A DNA stretch of 64,000 nucleotides from Gari tellinella (taxonomy: Eukaryota; Mollusca; Bivalvia; Cardiida; Psammobiidae), in contig OV277864.1 in the NCBI GenBank assembly GCA_922989275.2, positions 42,221,550-42,285,549 on the forward strand, in the 5' to 3' direction. Shown piece after piece: positions 43,564 to 55,149 of the stretch. The translations under genes were made by a program, and so were the position numbers. A model generated the notes under the pieces. The model ran no database searches. It saw nothing but the letters and a program-made list of their open reading frames with translations, and had not been told where the DNA came from. The stretch's first letter is position 1, and each line of letters starts with the position of its first letter.

Positions 43564-45000
43564 TAGTTTCGTAAAGCAAGGTGAACGTATGAGCTTTCTA
43601 TTTTACTTTCACTATGTTTTCGCTGTCACTTATCCGTTCATACTATAAATTAGTATTCTGATATTAGTTGTAATAGATGAGATGTGCATGTACTAGTGCA
43701 TATCCAGGGTTCAGACTTTTTGCAAAGGCGCCCTGATGCGAAATAAAAGAGAAAAAACTCTATTGCCGGTAACCTGACCGACACTAGTTTTTCTCTCCGA
43801 CCCTAAACTTTTCTTTTTCATTTTTCGAAAAGTGTATCGGCGCATGTCGGTCATTTTTGCGGCGCATGTGACAGCCGTTTTTTAGGAAACGTGTCTCCAC
43901 TTTATTGTTTAACAAAAGCTACTTTATAGTCGTTTAAATGTTTAAAAAAAAACAATTTTTAATAAGATTGAGCAAATTTTTTTTTTTATTATAATGTAAG
44001 TATAATTTGATCTTAATCTGTCATGAAGTACCTTTCTTGTAGATGTGCTCTGCTATTTAATTACCATTGACACATCCAACATACGAGTTTCAATTTTAAG
44101 GTACTTTTGGTAATGGGACCTGGCAATTAAATCAACAATTTGAATTGATATTTTTAAGGGGCTTTATGTACAGCCATAGGGCTCTGCAAAATAAAATGCA
44201 TTGATATATTTTATATATGAATATGATTATATAAAATACTCCATCAGAAAAGTTAAATATATTATTATAAGATTGTGTTTAAAAAAAAGGATTTTCCGAC
44301 AGTCCGTCCCTAATTTCTTTGGCATGCAATAGGAAACACAGGTAGTTTTTATTTGGCCTTTGCGTCAATGACAGTGGAAAGTTTAATGTACGGACAGCAA
44401 TAAAGGAGTATTCTGCATTACTATTGTCTCGTATTGGGGTACCAACCGTACACTTACACATTTTCGCTTTACGCGCTAGCAATATTCCAACACAGCGGAA
44501 GTCAGCGCGAGCGCCTGCGCTTTGCCACACTATCATTCATTTAATTATTGTCACGTGATAGCGGCGCAAATAAATTAAAAAACTATTCCCGGACTTTGTT
44601 TCGTTACTCTTTTAATAGTTCTGACTGATAGTAAATCTGATAGCGTGATAAGTGTGTACCGTTTCGTGTTGGCATTGCGGTGTGCTCGCTTTGACACAAA
44701 CGGGCGCAGAGTATATTGCAAACCGTGTACTTTCGGTTTCAAAAGTTTACGTGTTCACCATGAAAACTCCTATGTTTACCATAGAAACCGTATATGAAAA
44801 GCAAGGAAATTATATAAACTTTAAAAGAAAATTGTCTGTTTCTTGGTAAAAATTCCAATTCATATGTATCAAAATACTCTATTCTTCTTTTCTATATATA
44901 TGAAAGGAGAGTAATTTGGCAGAATTTGAGACAGATTAATAGCAGTTGTCGTTCGTGTCTTGCTAATATGGCCGACTGAAATTAAATAAGTAACTTTAGC
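43564..45000. other. No supported gene
   Basis: A K4-like arm at 43590-43625 (gctttctattttactttcac). The stretch 44440-44760 is CpG-richer, has an E-box CACGTG (44553), and leads into a short frame at 44759-44849 (MKTPMFTIETVYEKQGNYIN) that meets CTTG|GTAAAA; a first exon cannot be excluded. Rest AT-rich. Confidence 0.3.
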
Positions 45001-45175
45001 CCTTAACCCCGTATCGTGTTTCTAGTTTTAAAGATAGGCGACCACTCAAGACAGGTTAAACTTAAAACGCATTCTACTTTATTTTAACATTCTTTTAAGC
45101 TGCCATCCGCTAGAATATCGAAAACATTTATTGTGGTACACATGTATGACTCTATGGAGGAATACATTTTAGAAA
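45001..45175. mobile_element. T3xK2 MITE, decayed
   Basis: CTTAACCCCGTATCGTGTTTC; core reduced to acttaaaacgcattctactt-tattttaac. Confidence 0.5.
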
Positions 45176-45229
45176 AAAGTAAAAAGTGTTAAAACGACTG
45201 CAAATTCAACGTTAGTTGAATTACTGATA

Positions 45230-45463
45230 CAGTGGAGAAAACGTGATTCTTTCCAAAACAATACGTTTACGCTGAAACAGTTATTTCAAATGCAAACAGT
45301 TTGGGCCAGATCAGATGCCGGGTAACCCGGCGTCTGATCAGGTTCCAAACTGTTTGCCACTTAAATTAAAATATATAGTAAGAATTGTCGAAAAGTTGTC
45401 ATTTCGCCATTTAACTGCGATGCGTTTGCGTTTAAACGGGAAAGAATAACGTTTTCACCTATG
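45230..45463 (+). mobile_element. T1xK1 MITE, A2
   Basis: CAGTGGAGAAAACGTGATTC left, worn right end TTTTCACCTATG. Core near perfect with ggttccaaac. Confidence 0.85.
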
Positions 45464-45573
45464 TACATGTACACTTCTGTCAGCCGAGTTGCTCAGCATT
45501 TTCCTTGATTCTGAAAGGTTCGGCTGTCAGAGGTTTGAATGCCACGACATAATAAATTTTAAAATTAAATTAA

Positions 45574-45792
45574 ATCCCTTCACTTTCATGGCGTCAAGAT
45601 CTTTAAATAATTGTTGTCTGGTTTTATTTGTAAAATTTGAATTTTAAGATTTTTCATACTTAAGAAAGATATTATTGAGTTTCAAAAAAGTTTGGATCCA
45701 TATTTATATAAGATGTCGCATGACGCGACGTCTGATCAGGATTTATACTGTTTGAAAAGAACCATTGTAGTCTGTGAAGGGCAGTGAAGGGG
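45574..45792. mobile_element. T3xK1 MITE
   Basis: TTAA at 45570-45573 and 45793-45796; TCCCTTCACTTTCATGG left, CAGTGAAGGGG right. Core left arm decayed (aaaaaagtttggatccatat). Confidence 0.7.
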
Positions 45793-46163
45793 TTAATTTT
45801 GACCGTGTCAGACGAACACTCAGGGTATTTTTCACCTTTATCAATATAGGCTTCATGTCGTGATATGACATTTTTTTAACCTTTCGTCAGATATGCAGTT
45901 GGTGCCCTCTAAATGCGTCGCCTGCCACAATTTTTAATACATGAATAATTGTATCAGCATACATGAATCCTTAAAAAATATTAATATCGTAAGTCTCCTA
46001 ACAGTGTGGATCCAGATCCAAGTTATTCGATGGCTATTCAGAATCCAAACAGTTTGTAATAGTTATCAGAAATTTGACTGTAGACTGTAGAAGTTTAAAC
46101 CCCTTACCAAACAAACAAAACAACGTAAGACTCAAACAAGTCGAACACATTTCACATATTTAA

Positions 46164-46388
46164 CCTATATGTGCCTAGCGTCCCAGAAAAGGGGCATAGG
46201 CAAACAGTGTAGACTCTTATCAGACGTCGCATACTTCGGCGTCTAATCAGAGTCTACACTAATAGCTGATATGAACTGCAATGTTACATAAACGGAAATG
46301 AAATATGAGACCAGGCACCACTTAGATGTATATAAAAAAGGACTTATCCAATACATAAATATTAAAGACTCCACTGGGCGCAAATGGG
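46164..46388. mobile_element. T3xK3 MITE
   Basis: TTAA at 46160-46163 and 46389-46392; shoulders TATATGTGCCTAGCGTCCC and CACTGGGCGCAAATGG. Core GGCAAACAGTGTAGACTCTT, tip GTCGCATACTTCGGCG, CTAATCAGAGTCTACAC. Confidence 0.8.
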
Positions 46389-46667
46389 TTAAAATAGCGA
46401 TCAGAAGATTAAAGGTCATGAAAGGTGTTATTTGTTCATTGTGTTCTTTAAGCCCTTTGTTGACATATTAATGTCCGTGTTTAGTGTATCGGATTATTGG
46501 TTAGTGGGTTTTCGGACATGGAGAACTAGTTTACTTCCTATGGGTCTTTAACCTCGAGCACACTAAGTAAAAGTTTTCGTCTACTTCAAATATACCGTCT
46601 GCGAAAAATGTAAAAAAAATCATATTTTATTGAATTGAAGAAGCTAGATCTATTAATATGATTGCCG

Positions 46668-46770
46668 ATCAGTTTGAATCCAGATCAGACGCCGCGTTAC
46701 GCGGCGTCTGATCTGGATCCAAACTGTTTGCAAATATAAACCAAGTCACACTCAGCATGATAAGGGTTAA
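46668..46770. mobile_element. K1 core with right T3 end
   Basis: CCAGATCAGACGCCGCG and its exact complement (46670-46731), shoulder actcagcatgataaggg, TTAA 46767-46770. Confidence 0.7.
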
Positions 46771-47029
46771 CTTTTAGCATGCTACATTAGTGTCGTCTGC
46801 GAATATTTTCGTCTGCGACAATTCAGATTATCCACTGCAAAATGTGTCTCACGCAACACTGATTAGAGTCGATTTATTTGGACTGTCTTGCTGAAAAACA
46901 TCAACGGATCTCATCCCCTTGTTCTAGCAGTTGGTTTTATAATAGATATGCAAGCTCGGAGCTCCAGTGCCAGTAGTGATGTCACTCTATGTTGAACATC
47001 TATTTTCTAAGTAAGCTTAATTCAAAGTG

Positions 47030-47400
47030 GAAATGGGTGCTTGTCCTAGGAAATCCCACGAACTGCCAATAATACACAAATCCAATTTGATTCGTACCTG
47101 GTTCGTAGATCTATGCATTCGGCATGTTCCTGATTCGTAACTGATTCCTAACGTTCGGGCAGTATTTGTTATATAATATATTTTGTTATAAATTCTTATA
47201 ATTCGCACTGAATTCTTAACAACATTCGCGAGATTAGTGCCGAAATTCACGAATATTCTTTTCTCTTCCGTATACATGTATGTTACTGTTGTATCTGAAC
47301 CGATTCGAAGAGCGTCACGAATTGAATAGAAAATTTACAGAATTCCACGAATCCTCACGATTCATAATATTTATCAATTTGTGGCGATTTGTAGTCGGTC
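47030..47400. repeat. ATTCGT-rich subterminal-like block
   Basis: gattcgtacc, ggttcgtaga, gattcgtaac, aattcgcactg, attcacgaatattc, gattcgaagag, cacgaattg, ccacgaatcc and cacgattc recur at short irregular spacing in both orientations. This resembles the spaced CCGTA motifs at the Harbinger ends and may be a remnant of another TIR element. Confidence 0.4.
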
Positions 47401-47502
47401 TGCAATAGATACAATATAAGCAGACGGCATCAGTTAGTAAAAATAACTTTGTGAACACTTTGTAGACACAGTTCATTCTTTATTTGAGTCTCATCATGGT
47501 TA

Positions 47503-47748
47503 CAGTGGAGAATGTGTTATTCTTTCCCAATAAACGCGTTTACGCTAAAACTAATATTTGCAGTGCAAACAGTTTGGAGCCAGATCAGACGCCGGGTAAC
47601 CCGGCGTCTGATCAGGCTCCAAACTGTTTGCCACCAAGATAAACATGAAATATCAGAATTGTTCAAAAATTGTTCTTTTCTACGTTTTAGTGCTTTGCGT
47701 TTGCGTACGTTTGCGTTTAAACGGGAAAGAATAACAGATTCTCCACTG
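47503..47748 (+). mobile_element. T1xK1 MITE, A1, intact
   Basis: 246 bp, perfect core. Long open frames run through it on both strands. Confidence 0.92.
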
Positions 47749-48084
47749 TACAACAAATATAAATACAACAGAAAATACATCATAAGATACAACGTAACCA
47801 TACCATTCATAAATGAGTTATAAGAGACTATGTTAAGTGAAATTTACATTCACTGTCCTTTAAACTATTGCACATACTTATATACATCTAATAAGATACC
47901 AATGTACATGTCGTTTTGCGGTTATTTTATAATTGTAATTGTCATTTCTGTTAGTGCCATCCGTATGATCCGTTTGATTGGACCAACATTGATTCTCGCT
48001 TTATATTCTGGAAGCATAATGTTTACGAAAGCAGTTGCAATGGAGAGAACATACTAGTAGACGCCATGCAGTCCGGACCTGTGA

Positions 48085-48176
48085 AGAAAAAGACAATGAC
48101 GGCTTTAAAACCTTCTGACCACTTATTTTGATATGAGTGCCAAACAGATCGGAGCCAGTTCAGACACCGGGTTAGC
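48085..48176 (-). mobile_element. Left half of a split T1xK1 MITE
   Basis: gacaatgacggctttaaaac, ctgaccacttattttgatat, GCCAAACAGATCGGAGCCAG-TTCAGACACCGGG: the left arm up to the hairpin tip, where the 8.1-kb element begins. Confidence 0.6.
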
Positions 48177-48309
48177 CGGTGAAACGAAGTATTTTGACCC
48201 CAATCGAAAAGTGACCCCCGGTCAAAATTCGACGTCGTAGAATGACCCCCTGTCGTCGAAAAAGGACCCCATCGTCGAATATTGACCCCCTTCTATCGAA
48301 AAATGACCC

Positions 48310-49600
48310 CCTTTCTACTTACCTTTATATTTGGTTTAATGTTATTTTTACAAGTGCTAAATGTGTTTTTATACCCCAAAACTCAATTTTGGGCGTATGC
48401 AGTGACAATATTGCGCGTGTCTGGAAGTGATACCGTCTTCACATGTACCTTTTGTTTAGAACATAATTTCCTTATTACATCTTCAAGATTTACGTGCGTG
48501 AGTTCAGCAAAGTGACCTATAACGGTTTAGGTCACTGATATATTTATCTTGACCTTTGATCTCCATTCAAGGTAGATAAACATAACTTGTCGTGAGGATA
48601 CATTCTTTACAAAAGCAGATATAAAGATACCATACCTGTTTATTGAGAACGTTTTGGACGAAGTGTGGTGTAACATTTTCAGGTCACTGTGACCTTGACC
48701 TTTGACATTATTTTCGATAAACAACTATTACGGCGTTTAGTTGGTACCATGGCGCTAATAAATGTACGTTCTATTGGTTTAGAAGGATACCTAACAGTTG
48801 GCAAGTAAATACGTCAGTGCCGAAAGTTGGTAGATTTTGAGGGGGGGGGGGGGTCTTTGACAAAACCTTTGGAATTTTCTTAATGCATTTCTTTTTAAAC
48901 ATGACTAAAGGTTTACATTTAATTTTCGAAAACAAAACAGTACTGTTGAAAAATGTCTCAGTTTGGCCTACAAACTTTGATCTAATATGTGCTTTGGTTG
49001 CACAGTTCGTTTCAAATGTTCTAGTCTAAAGACACTGACACGAGTTTGTCTCGGTCGTTAAATCTGAAGTAAAGTTGGTATCAAAACAACTGTAAAACCT
49101 CAATTAAGCTGCACTTGCAGGTGTAGTTTGGTCATCTATTTATTACCATTACTTTTATTTTTAGTGTTCCCCGGCTTTACATTTTTATTAGGTAGTGTCA
49201 CATGGAAAGACTTAAGTATTAAAGTAATGTTTACTTGTAAGACTCTTTACCCTGCATAACTTAGCAACTACGAAATGTACCCTTGTCGTGTTTAGCAAGT
49301 GACCAATATTGTGAGTATCGTGATACACATGTATCTGTTGCCTCAATTTGACCTTGGATTCTGTAGCGACCAAAGCTCAAGATAATTAAGAGTTGAGTTG
49401 AGTCTTAGATCGTTGTCAGGCATTTGATTTGTCAGATTAGCGCAAACGCCCAGACTCAACTCAAAAACTTTATAACCTTGGGCCCTGAAGTACCTATCAA
49501 ATTGCCATCATTCAAATAAAGTCACTACAAGCGGGTTATGTTGTGATTTGCCAACTCTTGCTGATATGATTTAACAGTTTATCATGTTTATGTGTACATT
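48310..49600. other. Interior of the 8.1-kb element without gene
   Basis: A 'gtcactgtgaccttgacctt' / 'atcttgacctttgatctcc' repeat at 48520-48715 (mollusc-type), a run of 13 G at 48840-48852, and 49385-49490 sharing 'ttaagagttgagt', 'tttgtcagatt' and 'ggccct' blocks with 62775-62880. No coding sequence recognised. Confidence 0.45.
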
Positions 49601-49692
49601 TAACATCATCTACAAACAACTTTGATCCAGATCGGACGCTGCGCAATGTAGCCTCATTACCCTTGTCATCAAGCAGTGTCGGTGAATAACTC

Positions 49693-50040
49693 CGGTCATT
49701 ATTCGATGACGTAGAATGACCCCAGTCTTTATTTGATGTCGTAGAATGACTCCCTGGTCATAAGTCGATTACGTAGAATTACCCCGGTCTTTATTTGATG
49801 TCGTAGAATGACTCCCTGGTCATAACTCGATGTTGTATAATGACCCCCGGTCTTATTTTGCTGTCGTAGAATGACTCCCTGGTCATAACTCGATGTCGCA
49901 GAATGATCCCCGGTCTTTATTCGATGTCGTAGAATGACCCCCGGTCTTTATTCGATGTCGTAGAATGACCCCCGGTCATTATTCGATGTCGTAGAATGAC
50001 TCCCTCGGTCATAATTCGATGTCGCAGAATGACCCCGCTG
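49693..50040 (+). repeat. 31-bp tandem array, 11-12 units
   Basis: Unit close to TTCGATGTCGTAGAATGACC + CCCGGTCTTTA. Units alternate between 'gaccccCGGTCTTTA' and 'gactccctGGTCATAA' forms, giving a ~62-bp higher-order period. The unit matches the subterminal sequence of the 8.1-kb element's own ends. Confidence 0.85.
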
Positions 50041-50276
50041 ATATTATTCTATTTCGTACATGTACACTCAACCGCTTTAAAAACGCAACAGCAGAGAAAA
50101 TTTTGACAATATAGTTTATTGACAAATGATAGCAATGCTATTCCAACATAATGTAAATCAAGGTGTTCTGCGAAGGTATTCAAAATTTCATGACAATCGA
50201 ACAATCCAAACACTCTTATTTTATCACTCGATGGCATAAACCCACAAACTGAAAATTCACGACTCTAGTACCGTGT

Positions 50277-50440
50277 TTATCCACCATATGCAGCAATACA
50301 GGCTTCACATCTACGACGCATTGTTTGAAAGATGCGGGTAATAACTGGTTGTGGTAGGTTTATCCACTCTTCCTGGAGACTCTTGTGAGATTCTGCACTG
50401 TGGCAGATGTGGTTGACGATGACGTACACGTCTCCCCAAA
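50277..50440 (-). pseudogene. Tc1 transposase, C-terminal part
   Basis: Minus-strand frame ending at TAA 50277-50279: QEEWINLPQPVITRIFQTMR + RRCEACIAAYGG, the conserved end of Tc1 transposases. The DDE acids that should precede it are deleted between about 50440 and 50560. Confidence 0.88.
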
Positions 50441-50559
50441 AGCAAAATTAAGATTGTTGATGCAGTAAATGTGTCGGAATATTAAGTCAAAATAGCGTGA
50501 TGAGTAAAAAATAGCAAAGTCACAATTGTTTGTCAATAATTTTTTTCTTAATCAAATTG

Positions 50560-50828
50560 TGAAAAAGCGATGCCGTTTTGCGGGAAACTTACCCATGACT
50601 TCCACGTGTCTGTATTGTGGTTCCTGTGGCTCTTGTTCAGCAAACTCTCAGATGTTACGTTCTGATATTGACGTCCTGACGACGTTACGTTACTGTTGGT
50701 CTGCCTGGTAGATGATGATTACGAACCTCACCAGGAGCTTGCCATCGTTGAAGAAGTCTCGTAATTATCGGTATATTACAATTGAATTCCCTTGGTATGG
50801 CGCGCACTGACAATGCAGCCATCAGCAT
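50560..50828 (-). pseudogene. Tc1 transposase, helix-turn-helix part
   Basis: Minus strand: MAALSVRAIPREFNCN, ITRLLQRWQAPGEV, HHLPGRPTVT, stop, RRQDVNIRT. This is the paired-like DNA-binding region plus the GRPR-like linker of Tc1 proteins. The preceding residues (ENERQRAIGML) lie at 53985-54026 on the far side of the LINE. Confidence 0.88.
50821..50828 (+). repeat. LINE target-site duplication, left
   Basis: ATCAGCAT, repeated exactly at 53977-53984. Confidence 0.9.
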
Positions 50829-50869
50829 AAACGAAAACCAATTGAATAATAATAATAATAAACTGAAAC

Positions 50870-51426
50870 ATATTGCCCTATTAAACAATCTTACAAATGT
50901 GATTACTTCTCCAACACGCATAACTTCTACGTTATCTTCATTAATTGACCCAATTTTAATAACTAATAACTTAGAACACATTAATAGCGGTACATTTGAC
51001 ACCCCCTCAGAAATAAGTGACCATAAGACAACTTTCGTCTATGCCAAATTTCCTTTCAGTAAAACTTTAACATTGAAAAGAAAAGTTTGGTTATATAGAA
51101 GAGCTGATTATGACAAATTAAACTCACTAATAGAAGCCGAAGATTGGAGTTTTATAGAACAAGAAAATGTTAACAGAGCAACAAATCTCTTTACAAATAA
51201 ATATTTACTGTTACTGAAACAATGCATTCCATACAAAGAAGTCACTATTAGAAAAAACGATAAACCTTGGTATGACTCAGAAATAAGAAAAATTTCCAGA
51301 AAACGTGATAGACAAAAACGAGTTGCAATTAAAATAAATAACAATTTACAATGGGCTAAATATAAACATCTTAGAAATAAAGTAAGTAATTTAAAAAAAA
51401 CATGCAAAAGAACAATTTTACAGTAA
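50870..51426 (+). pseudogene. LINE endonuclease end and linker
   Basis: Frame with LSSLIDPILITNNLEH and SEISDHKTTFVYAKFP; SDH is the last catalytic motif of the APE-type endonuclease. Then a basic linker (KPWYDSEIRKISRKRDRQKR). The frame stops at 51424 because of a shift near 51412; the next frame continues with SNLEYKVLDSSQNDHNSYWK. Confidence 0.88.
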
Positions 51427-51429
51427 TCT

Positions 51430-52255
51430 CGAATACAAAGTTCTCGACTCATCTCAAAACGACCATAACAGCTATTGGAAACTTCTCCGTCAATTTATGA
51501 AATGCAATAAACCTCTAAATTCCATTCCTCCATTAACTTCTGCACAACCTAACAATATACATACTTATGCATTCACAGATGATGAAAAGGCCAACTTACT
51601 AAACGAATACTTTGCATCTATTTCAACTATAAATGACAGTCATGTCTCTCTTTCCCCCTTTCAATCTTTAACTAATTCATTCATTGATGAAATTATAATT
51701 CAAGAAGATGAAATTGCAGATATAATACAATCTTTAAATCTTAATAAGGCAGTCGGTGAAGATTCACTAAGTCACAGAGTTTTAAAGAACACAAAAGATA
51801 CAATAGTTAAACCCTTGTGTAGACTTTTCAATAAATTTTTATCTGACAGAGTATTCCCAGACTCATGGAAATCTGCAATTGTGATGCCATTATTTAAAAA
51901 GGGCGACTCTAATACTGTATCGAACTACAGACCTATCTCACTTCTTAGTTGTATTGCTAAATTAATGGAAAGGGTAATGTATAAACACTTTTATAACCAT
52001 TTGATATCTAACAAACTTTTTATTTATGCTAAACAATCAGGGTTTCTTAACGGCCATAGTACAGTTCATCAGTTAGTCGATATATACCATCAAATTGCAT
52101 TATCATTAGATAATAGGATGAACACTTGTATGGTATTTTGTGATATATCAAAAGCATTTGACCAAGTGTGGCACAAAGGCTTAATTTTCAAATTAAAGCA
52201 AAATGGATTTAGTGGACCTGTTCTGTATTGGATCGAAAGTTATGTCTGGTCGTAA
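51430..52255 (+). pseudogene. LINE reverse transcriptase, fingers and palm part 1
   Basis: Frame with LNLNKAVGEDSLSHRVLKN, VMPLFKKGDSNTVSNYRPIS and SGFLNGHSTVHQLVD, then motif A FCDISKAFDQVWHKG. It ends in WIESYVWS-stop because of a second frameshift at about 52243. The catalytic aspartate of motif A is present. Confidence 0.92.
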
Positions 52256-53570
52256 ACAAAAAGTATTTGTAGGCTCTTCTATGTCAGAGGTTCGGTCAAC
52301 AAATGCAGGTGTTCCTCAAGGATTTGTACTCGGTCCTCTGTTTTTTCTCGTTTTCGTGAACGATATAGTCCACCAGCTTTTAAGTTTATCCCGTCTGTTT
52401 GCTGACGATACATCGCTTGCATTTAGTTCACGTAATATTCATGATATAGAAGCCATAATGAATCAGGACCTCAGAATTGTATCTTCTTGGGCTAAACAAT
52501 GGTTAGTTACGTTCAATCCGAACAAAACTGAAGCTCTATTCTTTTCTCTTAGTTCTATTGAAAATCGACCCAATTTACTCTTTGATAATGTTCCTGTCCA
52601 GTTCGTCAACGATCACAAGCACCTAGGTCTTACTTTAAGTGATGATGGAAAATGGCACACTCATATTGATACTCTAATCACTTCTGCTACTAAACTTCTA
52701 GGAATGATGAGGAGCATAAGATTCACTATAAAACGTAAATCACTTAATCAAATATATATTTCTTTTATACGGCCTAGCCTTGAATACGCTTCAGTCGTTT
52801 GTGACGGTTACACTGGTTACGAAAAAGATGCGCTAGAAATAATACAACATGAAGCTGCCAGAATCGTCACTGGTCTAACGCGATCTTGTTCATTAGAAAA
52901 TTTGTATATGGAAATAGGCTGGTTGTCACTAGCAGATAGACGCAAATACCACAAACTTGTTTTAGTCCAAAAGGTAAAATTAGGTCTTACACCTGGTTAT
53001 TTCAATGATCTTTTTCCACCTTCAGTTGAAACGTCAACAGATTATAATCTAAGAAATTCAGAAAATTTCAACGTGGTAAGCAGACGAACAGAACTATTCT
53101 CTCAATCGTTCGTTCCGTCTGCAATATCTCTTTGGAATTCACTCGCTTTTGATATCAAAGATTCACATTCTCTGTCAGCGTTTAAACACTATCTAAATAA
53201 TGCCCTTTTCAAACCTTTTATTGTGCCCACTTACTATGGATCTGGTGAAAGAAAACTCGCTGTTATCCATCATGCCAGACTCCGTAATAACTGTAGTAAT
53301 CTGAATCAAGACCTGTTTCAAAATCATCTGAGAGATCAAGGAACCTGTGAATGTGGTTTTGTAAATGAAGATGCTGAGCACTATTTCTTCCAATGTCATC
53401 TCTATGTAAATGCAAGACTCAGACTCTTCCGTTCAACCCACAAGTTTCATCCTCTAAACATGCATTTACTTCTTTCTGGCTCTATCAATCTCAGTGACGA
53501 CGAGAATCGATATATATTTTCCACTGTTCAGACATACATTAAGGATACAAACAGATTTGCGCCCTCCTAA
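52243..53570 (+). pseudogene. LINE reverse transcriptase, palm part 2 to C-terminus
   Basis: Continues SGRKQKVFVGSSMSEVRS, motif B GVPQGFVLGPLFF (usual S after PQG is F), motif C LFADDTSL with both aspartates, thumb HKHLGLTLSDDGKWHTHID, and a C-terminal TCECGFVNEDAEHYFFQC zinc-finger-like segment. The ATG at 52203 is out of frame with the upstream part and is not a natural start. Confidence 0.93.
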
Positions 53571-53976
53571 GTTGGCGTAGCTAACCCCTTACCATTAAGA
53601 CAGAACAAACATCTATCCCCTCTTTCGTTTCTTATTTCTTCTTAAATTTAGGATATAACCAAAATGATTATTCAGTTGTCTATTTCTGGAACCTCTCATA
53701 ACAATTTTTCATTGTTCTTTTCTTTTTCAATGCTTTTTTTGTTTTCATATTTATTGTCTTTCAACAAAATATATAATGTAAAGCAATTGTAGACACGCAC
53801 ACGTCATAATAATGATGTAAACTTATTAGAAGGGGAGGGCTGTTACTAACGTTCTAAGAACTTGTAGCCCGACCCTTTTGCACATATATTTGTATGTAAG
53901 ATAACATTATTTGTAAATTTGAATTGTTATATTAACCTTTGTACAAATATTGGGCAATAAAATATGTTTAAACTAA

Positions 53977-53984
53977 ATCAGCAT
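53977..53984 (+). repeat. LINE target-site duplication, right
   Basis: ATCAGCAT; taking out the LINE and one copy restores the transposase frame across IGML|MAAL. Confidence 0.9.
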
Positions 53985-54329
53985 GCCAATTGCGCGTTGG
54001 CGCTCATTTTCAAAAAGACGTGGAATGGACAAAACAGATAATTTTTTTAACATGCTGTATTTTTATTACTCCTGAGACATACTAAAGTTCATTCGGTGTA
54101 AAATTATTGCTGAGTACCACGTGTAAAAATATGCACGTGGAAATCATTGAATTTCACCTATTGCGTCAGATACACTTATCGCTTGAATGATTTCACAACA
54201 CATTGGCAGAAAGAACAAATTGATGCATGTGCGAATGATGATATCTTGTTACCTGTTTACATACTTGCAGGAACACGTTAAAAATGGGGTTTGAAAACGT
54301 TGCGTTTTTAAAGCGGCTGAGTATATAAT

Positions 54330-54930
54330 ACAACGCCCTGTCCGGGTATAGTAATTACCGTATTTGTTGTCAAACAAAGGCCCCGCGAGCAGCTCCCTGA
54401 GGATTAATTTATGTTAGATTGCAAATTACTTAAAGCATTGGATGTTTCTATGTTGTACAATACTCTTTCAATAATCTAATCAATTTTCATAGACACATGC
54501 TGCAGTGTTTCTGTTGCGACACATTGTAAGAAAACGAATGTCATTTGAATCGATGTAAATATTACATATACTGTAAAAGGGGGATATATATTTTCACTCG
54601 TTCACGTTTATTGATATCGAGTACCACTGATAGACTTTAAACTACGTTCAATAAGTGGTCATATATCTTCAAGAATAGAAACAGGCTATGGAGTAAAGGT
54701 TTAAGTATTCATGTTTGACTTAATGCATCTAACAGACAATGCATTTGAAACTTTAATGATGTTATATGCAACAGAGACGTTTATACATTTTGTCTTCGTA
54801 CAGTTGAATCCCTCTATAACAGTAATTCAATTGAGAAGTGTACAGGTAAAAAAAACATGCCAATTCATTTAATAGGTTTAATATGTAGAAAGCACTTCAA
54901 AGAGCTTTGCACAACACTTTTGATCTGCAT
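54330..54930. other. No recognisable gene
   Basis: caagaatagaaacaggctat-ggagtaaaggtttaag (54672-54706) is the right shoulder of a T3xK2 element without its core. Otherwise AT-rich. Confidence 0.4.
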
Positions 54931-54935
54931 TGACC

Positions 54936-55148
54936 CTTTGTTCCCCAGACAATCTTGCACATTAGCTATGTTTAACTGTTCTTAAGGTAGGACACTGCGC
55001 ATAACAATATGAAATGTATGCAGAAGGCCCAGGTCATCTTGATTTTAGCTGACGCCTGTAAAACTATTATTAAATTTTATGAGTGAATCTTAATCTCATT
55101 TGCAGATGTAGGTACAGGCGGTCTAAGCGCTTCTGTGGAGGAAAGGGT
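54936..55148. mobile_element. T3 element, core lost
   Basis: TTGACCCTTTGTTCCCCAG left, TCTGTGGAGGAAAGGGTTAA right; no hairpin core is recognisable between. Confidence 0.4.
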
Positions 55149-55149
55149 T

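Larger units (their letters stand above)
50829..53976 (+). mobile_element. LINE (Jockey/CR1-group), 5'-truncated, dead
   Basis: 3148-bp insertion bounded by the 8-bp duplication ATCAGCAT. It lacks ORF1 and the first part of the endonuclease, and ends in a 3' UTR of about 400 bp with AATAAA (53957) and a GTTTAAACTAA terminus rather than poly(A). Two frameshifts break the pol frame. Group assignment rests on RT motif style and a cysteine-rich C-terminus; no comparison was run. Confidence 0.9.
50065..54323 (-). mobile_element. Tc1-type transposon, internally deleted, split by LINE
   Basis: Inverted ends CACTCAACCGCTTTAAAAAC + GCAAC and GTTGCGTTTTTAAAGCGGCT + GAGTA with TA outside (63-64, 54324-54325). 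Without the LINE and its duplication it would be about 1.1 kb, against about 1.6 kb for usual Tc1 elements; the catalytic middle of the transposase is missing. Confidence 0.88.

Noticed and set aside
49693..50040. CRISPR-like array
   Set aside because: Units are contiguous with no unique spacers, and the window is eukaryotic.
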